This document shows, in pieces, positions 20,719 through 29,698 of a stretch of 64,000 bases of DNA (positions are counted from its first letter, which is position 1; the number at the start of each line of letters is the position of its first letter). This stretch comes from Tetrapisispora phaffii CBS 4417 (Eukaryota; Ascomycota; Saccharomycetes; Saccharomycetales; Saccharomycetaceae). The notes below the pieces were generated by a model. The model worked only from the letters and a program-made list of their open reading frames with translations, had not been told where the DNA came from and did no database searches. The translations under genes and the position numbers were made by a program. The stretch lies in the NCBI RefSeq assembly GCF_000236905.1, contig NC_016523.1, forward strand, positions 248,001-312,000. The letters are read 5' to 3'.

Positions 20719-21988
20719 ATTCAGCACAAATCAAAGAAGACGTTAATAAGTCAACATTAGACTTGCTGCTTAAAAAACATATAAAATCATGAATAGATCG
20801 AAAGGTAGAAGGAAGCCGATTGTGAAACTACTTCAGCTGGTAAGTGGTTACAAGAAGAAGCAACAATGATCATGAAGCAGGAAGCAAAACTACGCTCTAA
20901 TGTTGTTTTTTGCATAATAAAGCTTATATATGTGTTTGTTTATGTATGTACCTATTGACATATTGTAGTAATGTCGCATTTTTAAATATTCATTTTAGTA
21001 AATTTATGGTATAATTTTAATGATTAGTTCGAAATAGATGAATTGAAAGCAAAGCCTAAAAATATGATTCCAAGCTGGTTCGACCCTCCTGTAGTTGAAA
21101 ATATTAACTAGTGACTTCATCAATTACTCCAATAGTGCTTTTAAACATTTCTCCTCTATACGAGAAATGTAATAACAATTATTTTGGTTGTCTTCAAAAC
21201 TTTAATTTCTAATTAAACCAATTTTTCAAACAACAGTGGCTTGGCAAGTTTTGCCTCAGGCATTCCCACTTTCTCATCCAAATATCGAGTCATTTGCTTT
21301 GTTAAATTTAGCGCTAGAAGTATTTAATTGAAGGTTACACCAGTACAAGGTCATTCGTATTACTCGCAGACCCTTTCTTAAAACAGGCCATTGACTATGA
21401 CAAAATAACAGATCTCTGTTAAATCTTCGCACGCCGCCCGCTCAGAATGTTCAAGAATTTTTACGAAATGGTTTTCGAGAGAAAGTAGACATTTCTGCTT
21501 TAAATTGTTACCCAAAACCAGATTTTTTAATGGACAACAAGTTGTGCATAATGTCCAGATTTCATCCATTAAAGACATTAACTTCATTCGTATACGAATT
21601 CATAAATTGTGGACATTTCAGACATTAGAACACCAATTGAGTTAATAATGTCGAGAAAATTTATTTCTTGGAACCCATTTCGATCTCATGGACATTATCA
21701 ATTGGTTTCGGTGGCTCAGGAAAGCAATATCCTCAAGCTTATTTGTCTCAATTCTTTGTTTTAGAATGTAGGAGTTTGTATCTCCTTTTAATGATTACAT
21801 AAATGTACATGTACATATTTACACAGTTGCATACACACTTATATGCGTATATGCATGAAAATTTGGATTTATATATAAATATGAGAGTGTATTTGGTGAT
21901 CACGCAAGGAGTTCCATATTCTTTTGTCTAGAAACTCTATTTATTTACACCTCATTCTTTAGCATACAACCACCACCGAGACGGCGTT
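20719..21988. other. 1.27-kb space between PET20 and the next gene
   Basis: The longest gene-free stretch in the window. It contains coding-like fragments on the minus strand (21213-21732, described separately), and on the plus strand a short in-frame run ending PSWFDPPVVENIN with a stop (about 21032-21110). The last 200 bp are low-complexity A/T with ACAT/GTAT repeats. No RNA gene was identified. Confidence 0.5.
21213..21732 (-). pseudogene. Coding-like debris on the minus strand, possible gene relic
   Basis: Hand translation of the minus strand gives short open pieces that read like normal protein but lie in different frames. These are 21732-21661 (contains PEPPKPIDNVHEIEMGSKK, then a stop), 21685-21584 (contains NFLDIINSIGVLMSEMSTI), 21587-21378 (69 codons, contains SLENHFVKILEHSER), and 21323-21213 (contains RYLDEKVGMPEAKLAKPLL, then a stop). 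Three frames and several stops are involved, as expected of an old disabled gene. No family was recognised. In S. cerevisiae the neighbour at this place, CDC60, would be on this strand, but the fragments do not look like leucyl-tRNA synthetase. The call is tentative. Confidence 0.3.
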
Positions 21989-23365
21989 ATGACTTCGGTT
22001 ACTGTTGATGGAGCATGTGTAATGCGGTGCTTAATCAAAGGAAATGAAGATGCTCTGCGTACAAACACATTAGCAATTCAAAATATTCTAGATATTCAGT
22101 TTTTAAAACAACATTTAGATGATATTTCCATATTGAAGTTATTATTAAATAATACAAATAATACAAAATTTCAACTCATATTACAACAATCAACGTTAGT
22201 TGAAGATATACTTACTCAAATATTTGATTTTACCATTAGAATATCCAAAGAAAAATTATGCTATCCACACTTAATATATAATAGAATGGTCATAGAAAAA
22301 TCTGATTTTGGTTATGTTAATGAATCAACAATGCCAATTCAAAAGGAATTAGAGGTCGCCTATTTATCCTCAATGTGTTTAGTGGAAGCTTCTGAGAACA
22401 ATCCATACATATGCATCGCTATATGTAAGTTCATTAATGATTCTGAGGTTTTACTAGCTGGCATTAAAGATTTGATAAATACCAAGCTTGCTATCAAATT
22501 CAATATAATATTTTATGATAACCAACCGCGAACATGGATTTTAAAGTTTTTAAAAAGATTATTAACTTTAACATTAAATAAACAACAATCTAAACACATC
22601 CCTACAGATGCAATAACTGAGTTTTTAAAGAGATTTGAATATATATTAGTTAAAGAATTCGATCATGCAATAAATAACTACTATAATGACATTTCATATT
22701 CGATTCTAGTATTCAAAACAATTGTTCTGGCTCATTCATCAACTTTATACAATTTTGATTTCAACGCTTGCAATTTAATAAAATTGAGTAACTTATTAAG
22801 AATCTTATCAAATACTATTAATGATGAAAGTAATTGCCTAGAAATCGAGTCAGATACAGAGGAAGAAAATTTAGATATTATTTTTTTCTTTGAGGCATTA
22901 TCTATAATATCTGAACTTTTGTCAGACAAATCGTTCATATCAAATCTACTAATCTCCAAAGGCCATGATGAATTTATTAGTATCTTTAGAACAATGCAAT
23001 ACGATTTATTAATTTCGATTTCTAATTTAGAGGAAAAGGAGGTCACAAGTAAGATAACCATAATAAGAAAGATGTTACCATTAATCAAAAATATATCAGG
23101 ACATGAAAGCTATGATGCGGATAAAGACGTTGGAATGTGTCTATTGAACTTATCGAAAAACATAAAAAACCCATATACATTGACATCATATTTCATCATA
23201 CTCTCTTCAATTTTACAATTACCAAGTTCAAAAGCAACTGAAAATATACATAATATCGAGTTATTCGAATATCTTAGAATGACAATAAATTTCCGAGACA
23301 ATATCCAATTAGAATATTTCAATACGTTTACCCAGCTGTATCTTTCACGAGACACTATCAATTGA
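21989..23365 (+). CDS. Unidentified helical-repeat-like protein at the BEM4 position
   Basis: A 458-residue protein from an ATG to TGA. It is rich in Leu, Ile and Asn, with no signal peptide or transmembrane helix, and looks all-helical. Segments such as FFFEALSIISELLSDKSFISNLLISKGHD (about 302-330, acidic stretch before it) resemble ARM/HEAT-type repeats. Placement between PET20 and YPL162C, on the expected strand, matches BEM4 (YPL161C), a Rho-GTPase-interacting ARM protein, but S. cerevisiae Bem4 is 633 residues and I do not recognise its sequence here. It may be a diverged or shortened Bem4 or another fast-evolving protein. The frame stays open after the stop. Confidence 0.35.
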   Translation: MTSVTVDGACVMRCLIKGNEDALRTNTLAIQNILDIQFLKQHLDDISILKLLLNNTNNTKFQLILQQSTLVEDILTQIFDFTIRISKEKLCYPHLIYNRMVIEKSDFGYVNESTMPIQKELEVAYLSSMCLVEASENNPYICIAICKFINDSEVLLAGIKDLINTKLAIKFNIIFYDNQPRTWILKFLKRLLTLTLNKQQSKHIPTDAITEFLKRFEYILVKEFDHAINNYYNDISYSILVFKTIVLAHSSTLYNFDFNACNLIKLSNLLRILSNTINDESNCLEIESDTEEENLDIIFFFEALSIISELLSDKSFISNLLISKGHDEFISIFRTMQYDLLISISNLEEKEVTSKITIIRKMLPLIKNISGHESYDADKDVGMCLLNLSKNIKNPYTLTSYFIILSSILQLPSSKATENIHNIELFEYLRMTINFRDNIQLEYFNTFTQLYLSRDTIN

Positions 23366-24056
23366 AATGAAACATTATCAATGTATGCCTCCAGATCAAT
23401 AGGTCTAATGAATGATACCGATGAGTTGACGGAATTTCGTACTCTATACAGTAAATCAATCGGAACTTATACTAATGAAAACTCTCACGACTTTACATGC
23501 AAGCAAAAGGAAACATAGAAGCCTAACATATAACAGTCATACCTCATATATTCCCAATCATTCTAATTCAATTAAACATGACAAATAGTACCTAAAGCAT
23601 ATACTTATATACCGAATAGTGTAATACTCAATGCATTTATTAAGAAGCTTTAATGACAGATGAGCTTTATAATGGGCTGTGTCGTTTCGTTTAAAGGTCA
23701 ACTTTTCTTTGCAGACAGGGTAACACAATATTTTCTTAAAAGATTGAAATTCCTTCCTTTAGCATACATCACACAATAAGGGAATCCCAACATTGTAATA
23801 TCCTAATTAGAACTATAACGGTTTATTATTTTGTTGTTACAATGAATAATATCAGAAGCGAAGCTGGGTCTACGATAGAATAAATCGTCAATATTTCATG
23901 ACGTTTGTCAAAAACTGTCAACAGGAGTTATTGACAGTCGCTACATTTAACTGAATTAGTTTTTATTTGCTGAGGATTTATCTCATTGACACTTATAACT
24001 AAACCGAGGTGCGATTGAATTTTGACCTCAAGAGCTTTGTAGAATTGATAGATAAT
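23366..24056. other. Space before the YPL162C homologue, with an open in-frame extension of the upstream gene
   Basis: Directly after the TGA at 23363-23365 the same frame stays open for 50 codons to a TAG at 23516-23518, including an internal ATG at 23381. The remainder to 24056 is A/T-rich promoter-type sequence with no recognised element. Confidence 0.5.
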
Positions 24057-24941
24057 ATGATAATACGAAAGGGAGACGAAGACGAGGATACTTGCCAGTT
24101 GCTGGGACCTGTGTCGATCGGGATTCAGGTGATAATGGGAGCTTGGATTGTTATGTCGTTATTAATGAAGAGGAACTACGAGCATCCCAAGAGAAAGTTG
24201 ATCGTATGGACATACGACGTTAGTAAACAGCTAATTGGTTCGTTGCTAGTTCATTTTTTGAACTTGTTTATCAGTGTTGTCCAGGAACATAAGGCAAATC
24301 TAACGTTCAGCTTAAACATAGGGGACAACGGTTCAGGAGATGAAGACGACCAATGCGATTACTATTTTTTAAATTTGCTGTTAGATACGACCATTGGTAT
24401 CCCTATATTCTGGGTTGCATTCACTTGCATTGAGAAGCTTTTTTCGTATTATAATTTCAAGAACATCGAAAGTGGGAACTACTTCACAACGGAGGGGGCT
24501 GCGGTTGGCAAAACATCAGAGAAACCATCCTTCGTTGCATTTTTGAAACAACTGAATATTTTCACCAGTGGACTAATAGTAATGAAACTCGTCATATTCT
24601 TGGTGTTGTACTATTTTGAAGAGTTTGCATATTGGTTAGCCAATATGCTACTGGGCTGGTCTGACCCGTGGCCGAATTTCCAAATTTTCCTGGTGATGTT
24701 CATCAGCCCCATCGCGTTAAACTTATTTCAGTACTATTGCGTCGACAACATCATTAAGTTGCACTCTGACCATCTAACACAACAAAACGCACACAATTTC
24801 GAGCCCATCACTGCCGTGGAGGACAACGCTGCCACAGACTATATCAACAGCATTTCCTGCCAAAACAGCATGATGCCTGGGCAATCGCCGGCGTACGATA
24901 ACGACTCCAGTAACAAGAACTCCAAGTACGGTTCCATATGA
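24057..24941 (+). CDS. Multi-pass vacuolar-membrane-type protein (YPL162C family, STIMATE-like)
   Basis: A 294-residue membrane protein homologous to uncharacterised YPL162C (273 residues), judged by position and by the N-terminal CQLLGPVSIGIQVIMGAW pattern. Hydrophobic segments lie at about 16-37 (VSIGIQVIMGAWIVMSLLM), 53-75 (SLLVHFLNLFISVV), 110-130 (FLNLLLDTTIGIPIFWVAFT), 175-200 (ITSGLIVMKLVIFLVLYYF-like), and 215-240. The cytosolic tail is Asn/Ser-rich. The family is related to the STIMATE/TMEM110 group of ER-contact proteins. Start choice: an in-frame stop sits just before 24009, and only a GTG lies between it and the first ATG at 24057. Confidence 0.8.
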   Translation: MIIRKGDEDEDTCQLLGPVSIGIQVIMGAWIVMSLLMKRNYEHPKRKLIVWTYDVSKQLIGSLLVHFLNLFISVVQEHKANLTFSLNIGDNGSGDEDDQCDYYFLNLLLDTTIGIPIFWVAFTCIEKLFSYYNFKNIESGNYFTTEGAAVGKTSEKPSFVAFLKQLNIFTSGLIVMKLVIFLVLYYFEEFAYWLANMLLGWSDPWPNFQIFLVMFISPIALNLFQYYCVDNIIKLHSDHLTQQNAHNFEPITAVEDNAATDYINSISCQNSMMPGQSPAYDNDSSNKNSKYGSI

Positions 24942-25770
24942 GAGACAACAAAGCACTGCCTGCCCATCAAGAGAGAGCGGCAGCGAGGGCGATATCAGCA
25001 ACACCCGGGCAAACAGATTGCACCATCGCCAGCTCCTGCACGTTGGCACTCGCACCATCCCGCTGGCCATGTAAATAATCACATCACTCTTCCAAAGCCT
25101 GCCGCCCATGGACGGGTGCTCTTCTCTTCTTGGCAAGCAGAGTTCGAACCGTCCTGAACTGGGCTCCTCTGTCAAGCCTCAGCATACAGAACACGAAAAC
25201 GTCGTGTGTGGGTGTGCGAGTGTGTCTTCGAAGGCAGCTGCGGGACGCGGCCCAAATACACCGCAAGCAGAACATTGTTCTGCGGCTCTGTCTCTGTGTC
25301 ACGTCTAGGCACCGTGAGAAACGGCGCAGCGAGCTGGGCACTTTTTTGCGACGAACGCGTTACCGGAGGCCAGGCCGCAGTGGGGGCCTTCACACATTTC
25401 GCGTGTGCCGACCGCATTAGGAAATTGCGGTGCTGCGGGAAATCACTGGCGCCCTGCGTCTCTGCGCGCCATTGGCTGGTCCGCTGCCACATTCTCCGTT
25501 CTTCGATATTCGTTTCTTTTTGTTCTTTTTCGCGTTTCGAAACATTTCGCGTGTGCATGTTGACGCCTTGCTAAGTGTTGTTTACCAAAGACACCGTCAA
25601 TGTTAACAGTTTCGAGATCTCTGTGTATGTTTTGAAACATCACCAATCGACCAAGGTGCCATCGGCGCTCAATGTAACGGGAGTTTGAGCTGCAGATAAG
25701 AGAGAAACTACTGCTGAACGTGCATGGAAGTTCATGGAAATCGGGAAATGCCACTACAGCAGAGGTCGTC
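24942..25770. other. G+C-rich intergenic block upstream of SVS1
   Basis: Sequence between the YPL162C homologue and SVS1 that is clearly richer in G+C than its surroundings. It therefore carries several overlapping long open frames on both strands, none resembling a known protein. It contains a 15-bp direct repeat ACATTTCGCGTGTGC (25394-25408 and 25542-25556) and several G1/S-type sites. From about 25,770 to 26,165 the sequence returns to A/T-rich promoter character with a TA/CA run near 25843-25880. Confidence 0.7.
25192..25551. promoter_or_regulatory. SCB/MCB cluster (SBF/MBF sites) upstream of SVS1
   Basis: Matches to the Swi4-type element CNCGAAA are CACGAAAA at 25192-25199, CGCGAAA on the minus strand at 25397-25403, CGCGAAAA on the minus strand at 25527-25534, and CGCGAAA on the minus strand at 25545-25551. 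An MCB core ACGCGT lies at 25355-25360. They sit 615-975 bp upstream of SVS1. S. cerevisiae SVS1 and its ohnolog SRL1 are G1/S-expressed SBF/MBF targets, so the assignment is plausible, though the distance is long. Confidence 0.6.
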
Positions 25771-26165
25771 TATTGGTGTGAACACTGAAAAGATCTCAAG
25801 AGCTTTATGAAGACTTTTTGTTGGGACCGGGAGGTCTGACGTTATATATATACACACACATATAAAGATATATAAATATATCAGACCTTTCATTCCATCC
25901 TATCTCTTCCTTTCACGTTTCCGTTTCTTGTGTTCACACTGTGTTATTTTCTTTTGTTGCTTCTGAAAGGGCTAAGGTCAATTTGATACATATCCATATT
26001 ACTACTATCTTCAATTATAAGTTAATATTTTTAACCGTCTGAGCCACACTTTATTTCCAAATAATCAAAAGGTCTCGTCCATTCATTTTTTCAAAAAATA
26101 TCATCCGAATCATTTTTTATAATTGAAACTTTAAAACAACCATACCCACCGAAGAACTCATCACA

Positions 26166-26816
26166 ATGCAATTCCAAATTCTTCACTCGTTATTTTTGTT
26201 AGTCGCTTTAACTTCCGCTAAGGGTTTATACTCTAATTCCACCGTCGACGCTGTCGCCGAAGCTGCCGATCTGGCTGTTTCGGAGGAGTACTCTGCTACC
26301 ACCACCACCTTATCTCCTTCCTTCTCTGTGGTTCCAAGTGTCGTTGTCAGCACCTATTCCGACTTGACCACCACCGTTCAAATCACCAACACAATTTACA
26401 ACACTGTGTACTACACCATCAATGCTATCTCTTCTTCGTTATCCAATGCTGCTGGCTCCGCCGCCAGCACTACCAGTTATGGCGGAGGATACACTTCCAC
26501 GACCGTTACCTCCACCATGAAGGTCACTGTCACTCTGGATGCTGTCGAAGTCGCTAACTTGAACAAAGAATTGAACGCTATTGAAAACGGTTATTTATCA
26601 AGTTACGCTGCCAGCAACGTCTACTACTCCAACGCCACTACCACTGCTGACGCATGTGCTCCAGTCACCGAATATGTCACCATCACCGCTGACCCAATCA
26701 CCAACTTCGTCACTGTCACTCCAGAACCAGTCACCGAATACGTGACTCTGACCGCTTCTGGATTCAATTCTACTAGTGTCAACGGTACTGCCAGTGTCAA
26801 CGGTACTTTGTACTAG
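26166..26816 (+). CDS. SVS1: Secreted Ser/Thr-rich cell-wall protein, Svs1/Srl1 family
   Basis: A 216-residue secreted protein. A signal peptide (about 1-19, MQFQILHSLFLLVALTSAKG) precedes a Ser/Thr/Val-rich body suited to O-mannosylation, with several N-glycosylation sequons (NST, NAT, NGT). Three imperfect units of the form VTEYVTxT / ITNFVTVT lie at about 165-200. There is no C-terminal hydrophobic tail, so it is probably not GPI-anchored. Svs1 affects vanadate resistance and Srl1 cell-wall stability; these are genome-duplication paralogues, and sequence alone does not tell which this is. Its place between the YPL162C homologue and MLH3 favours SVS1 (YPL163C). It has biased codon use for high expression. 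Confidence 0.75.
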   Translation: MQFQILHSLFLLVALTSAKGLYSNSTVDAVAEAADLAVSEEYSATTTTLSPSFSVVPSVVVSTYSDLTTTVQITNTIYNTVYYTINAISSSLSNAAGSAASTTSYGGGYTSTTVTSTMKVTVTLDAVEVANLNKELNAIENGYLSSYAASNVYYSNATTTADACAPVTEYVTITADPITNFVTVTPEPVTEYVTLTASGFNSTSVNGTASVNGTLY

Positions 26817-27318
26817 GTAACACAGATGAAACAAAGCTGCTAATCACCTTTGGTTGTTAATCGTGATGTTATTTTATTTCAATTTTTTTTACCGTACATA
26901 GTACTTCTGAACTCAAAGTATGATTGTTTCATACTGACAATTATTTCAACAATAGCTAGTATATAAGGGCTATCTAGGATGCCCTGAGTTTCAATATGGA
27001 CATTTCGCTAAGTATACAACTGTTCTTTAAAAATACACATAAATGTATTCTTACATATACTCTAGATAGTTATATATATATGTTTACACATTTATTTGTT
27101 TTTATTTAATCTGTAATATTATAAAAATCATCACTAACCTTTTATATTGTCTCACATCGATTATACCCGCCGATGTTTACACAATCTAAAAATTGATAAA
27201 GTTGATTTAAGTTTAACACTTTCTTGTATATAAAACTACTTGTTGTTAATAGAGAGCGTAAGGATAAGCGACTACTCAACTTTGGAAGAGGCGTAGATCA
27301 GGCAGATTATGTATCAGG
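26817..27318. other. Intergenic SVS1-MLH3
   Basis: About 500 bp, A/T-rich, with a TA run near 27074-27085. It should contain the SVS1 terminator (a T-rich run at 26880-26890) and the MLH3 promoter. No clear factor site was identified. Confidence 0.5.
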
Positions 27319-29601
27319 ATGAGCTGTGTCATGCATAAATTGGACCCCACAGTCTCAACGAAGCTGAGAGCACAGCAGCATATCACATCCGTACCTTCAG
27401 TGGTGAGAGAGTTGCTCCATAATTCAGCTGATGCAAAAGCTACACAAATAAAGATTGTAGTTGATTTTAAGAAATCAATGGTCTATGTGCAAGATAATGG
27501 TAATGGTATACAACCTGATAATTTAGAAACTGTAGGAAAGTTAAATTATACTTCAAATATCACAACATTAAATGATATAAAGGAAAACGATAAGTACGGT
27601 TTTAGAGGGGAGGCTCTTTACCACATTGCATCTGTTTCTCATGTGAAAGTTATATCAAAGTCAAAGGATTATAATTCGACTTGGATCAAATCGTTAAATG
27701 ATAATACTTGTGGGATTTATTCAGGCGAAGGTGGTGGACATTTTAGTATACATGATTCTGGTACAATAATTTTAATTGAAGATCTATTTTATAACGTGCC
27801 TGTCAGACAAACAATGTTATCAAAATATTCAGAGCCCAGTTTAATTTTGCAAATCAAAAATGATATCTTTCAAGTTTCGATAGCAAACCCAATGATCGAT
27901 ATTATCGTGTATGATGTCACCGGTTCAACGGAAGAATTAACTTATAAAGATACAAAGAGTAGTTACGTCTTGATCGACATGAAACCATCTTTATGTAAAA
28001 ACAGAAAACTAAACACTTCACAAATATTTTTCAATAGCTACATGAATATTTACGATTCATCATTTTCAAAGTCAAATATCAAACAAATCAATATCAAGTT
28101 TCGTGATTATGTTCTGGAAGGGATAATTTCTAGAAGTGGCACCTCATACAAAAATAGAAAATTCATATACATTAATGGAAGGCGCTATATAAACAACGTA
28201 TTTCTACGTAGTATTGATAATATATTTCAATCTGTAGGATTTGGATCGAACAATGATGATAATGTGTTTTTGAACAGTTCCAAGAGAAAACAGTATTCTA
28301 AATATCCAATTATAATATTAAATGTCAAATGCAAGTTAGAACTAAGTGATTATATTCAAGACCCAACCAAACAGTTCATCAATCTTTCAAAGAAAGATAT
28401 CATCGAACCTTTAATATATGAAGCAATTAATACATTTTTAATTAGACAGGGATACACACCATCCAATGTAAAAACAATCAGCGACATGTCATCGGAAAAG
28501 CTGGGGGATATTTCACCACGTAAATCCAATCAAAGTTTATCTTTAGCTGCCCCGGAATATGGTGACATCTCTTTAAACATTATATTCAATTCAAAAGTCA
28601 CAACTAACAAAATTACCAAAACAGAACTACGAGGTAGATATAAGGTATCCCAAACAATGCATAAATCAACTCAACATTTCATCAACATAAGAAATATTTT
28701 ACAGAAAAGAAATCAAATCGACAGTCTTCAAGACAGTTCTTATTTTAGCAATATTAACAAGAAAGAAAACAAAATACATTTGGCAAGTAATAAAATTGAA
28801 CCTGGCTTCAACCTCCAACAATATGTAACCTCACTGAATCAGAAATTTCAATTGGATAAATTGCATTTAGATGACTTACAAGTAATTAATCAAATTGATA
28901 ACAAATTTATTTTAACCATCCTTCCGGACATGAATGTTAGGACCAATTACAGTTTAATTATCCTTGATCAACATGCATGTGATGAAAGAATAAAATTAGA
29001 ACAATATTTGAACGAATATATTAAAGGAGTAATTAATAAAGATATCGACCTGGAGGTCACAAAAAATATCAATATTAATATATCGAAAAATGATGCATCA
29101 CTTTGCAATTATTTCAAAAACGAGTTTGAGTGTTGGGGGATTATATTTGAAATAGATGACGCATATCCCAACTCACCACTGCTTAAAATATTAAAGTTGC
29201 CGAAAGATTTAATTACAAATAAATATTGTGATCTAGATTATCTCAGAACTGCATTACTTGCACACACACATGACCTGCAAAAATCTGTCAAGTCTAAAAT
29301 CCGGCCCAAATTATCTCATAATAAATTTGTAGATTGGTATTTATATCTTAACTACGTTCCTGATTTTGTCTTAGATCTTTTCAATACGAAAGCATGTAGA
29401 TCTGCGATTATGTTTGGTGATCCTTTGAGTAAAAATGAATGTTCTGTAGTAGTTAAGTTATTATCAAATTGCCACTTCCCATTCAAATGTGCTCACGGCA
29501 GACCGTCAATTTTTCCACTTATTCAATGTAAACTTGATGAAGAGTCCTTCAACATATCATTAAAAACTTCACTCTGGAATGAAGATTATAAAATTACTTA
29601 A
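27319..29601 (+). CDS. MLH3: DNA mismatch-repair / meiotic crossover endonuclease subunit Mlh3
   Basis: A 760-residue MutL homologue (715 in S. cerevisiae). The N-terminal GHKL ATPase region has LLHNSADAKATQI (33-45), DNGNGI, and YGFRGEALYHIASVSHV. The C-terminal endonuclease region has the metal-binding motif LDQHACDERIKLE, with ACRSAIMFGDPLS and CAHGRPSIF. With Mlh1 it resolves double Holliday junctions as crossovers in meiosis and takes part in Msh2-Msh3 repair. The Mlh3-type C-terminal motifs distinguish it from Mlh2 and Pms1. Corresponds to YPL164C, convergent with APC5 (97 bp). Confidence 0.93.
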   Translation: MSCVMHKLDPTVSTKLRAQQHITSVPSVVRELLHNSADAKATQIKIVVDFKKSMVYVQDNGNGIQPDNLETVGKLNYTSNITTLNDIKENDKYGFRGEALYHIASVSHVKVISKSKDYNSTWIKSLNDNTCGIYSGEGGGHFSIHDSGTIILIEDLFYNVPVRQTMLSKYSEPSLILQIKNDIFQVSIANPMIDIIVYDVTGSTEELTYKDTKSSYVLIDMKPSLCKNRKLNTSQIFFNSYMNIYDSSFSKSNIKQINIKFRDYVLEGIISRSGTSYKNRKFIYINGRRYINNVFLRSIDNIFQSVGFGSNNDDNVFLNSSKRKQYSKYPIIILNVKCKLELSDYIQDPTKQFINLSKKDIIEPLIYEAINTFLIRQGYTPSNVKTISDMSSEKLGDISPRKSNQSLSLAAPEYGDISLNIIFNSKVTTNKITKTELRGRYKVSQTMHKSTQHFINIRNILQKRNQIDSLQDSSYFSNINKKENKIHLASNKIEPGFNLQQYVTSLNQKFQLDKLHLDDLQVINQIDNKFILTILPDMNVRTNYSLIILDQHACDERIKLEQYLNEYIKGVINKDIDLEVTKNININISKNDASLCNYFKNEFECWGIIFEIDDAYPNSPLLKILKLPKDLITNKYCDLDYLRTALLAHTHDLQKSVKSKIRPKLSHNKFVDWYLYLNYVPDFVLDLFNTKACRSAIMFGDPLSKNECSVVVKLLSNCHFPFKCAHGRPSIFPLIQCKLDEESFNISLKTSLWNEDYKIT

Positions 29602-29698
29602 ATTGCATACATATATAGAGAATGACCTTAATTCAAGGAAATACAGCTAATTTTAGAACATTTAAAATATGCAAAACTGTGTTATTAAAATATAAAAA

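Noticed and set aside
21085..21098. GGTTCGACCCTCC as a possible tRNA T-arm
   Set aside because: No matching acceptor stem, A-box or anticodon arm was found within 80 bases on either side.
25084..25754. Several overlapping open frames of 66-128 codons on both strands in the G+C-rich block
   Set aside because: They overlap each other in many frames, which follows from low stop-codon density in G+C-rich DNA. None shows a domain, signal peptide or family pattern.
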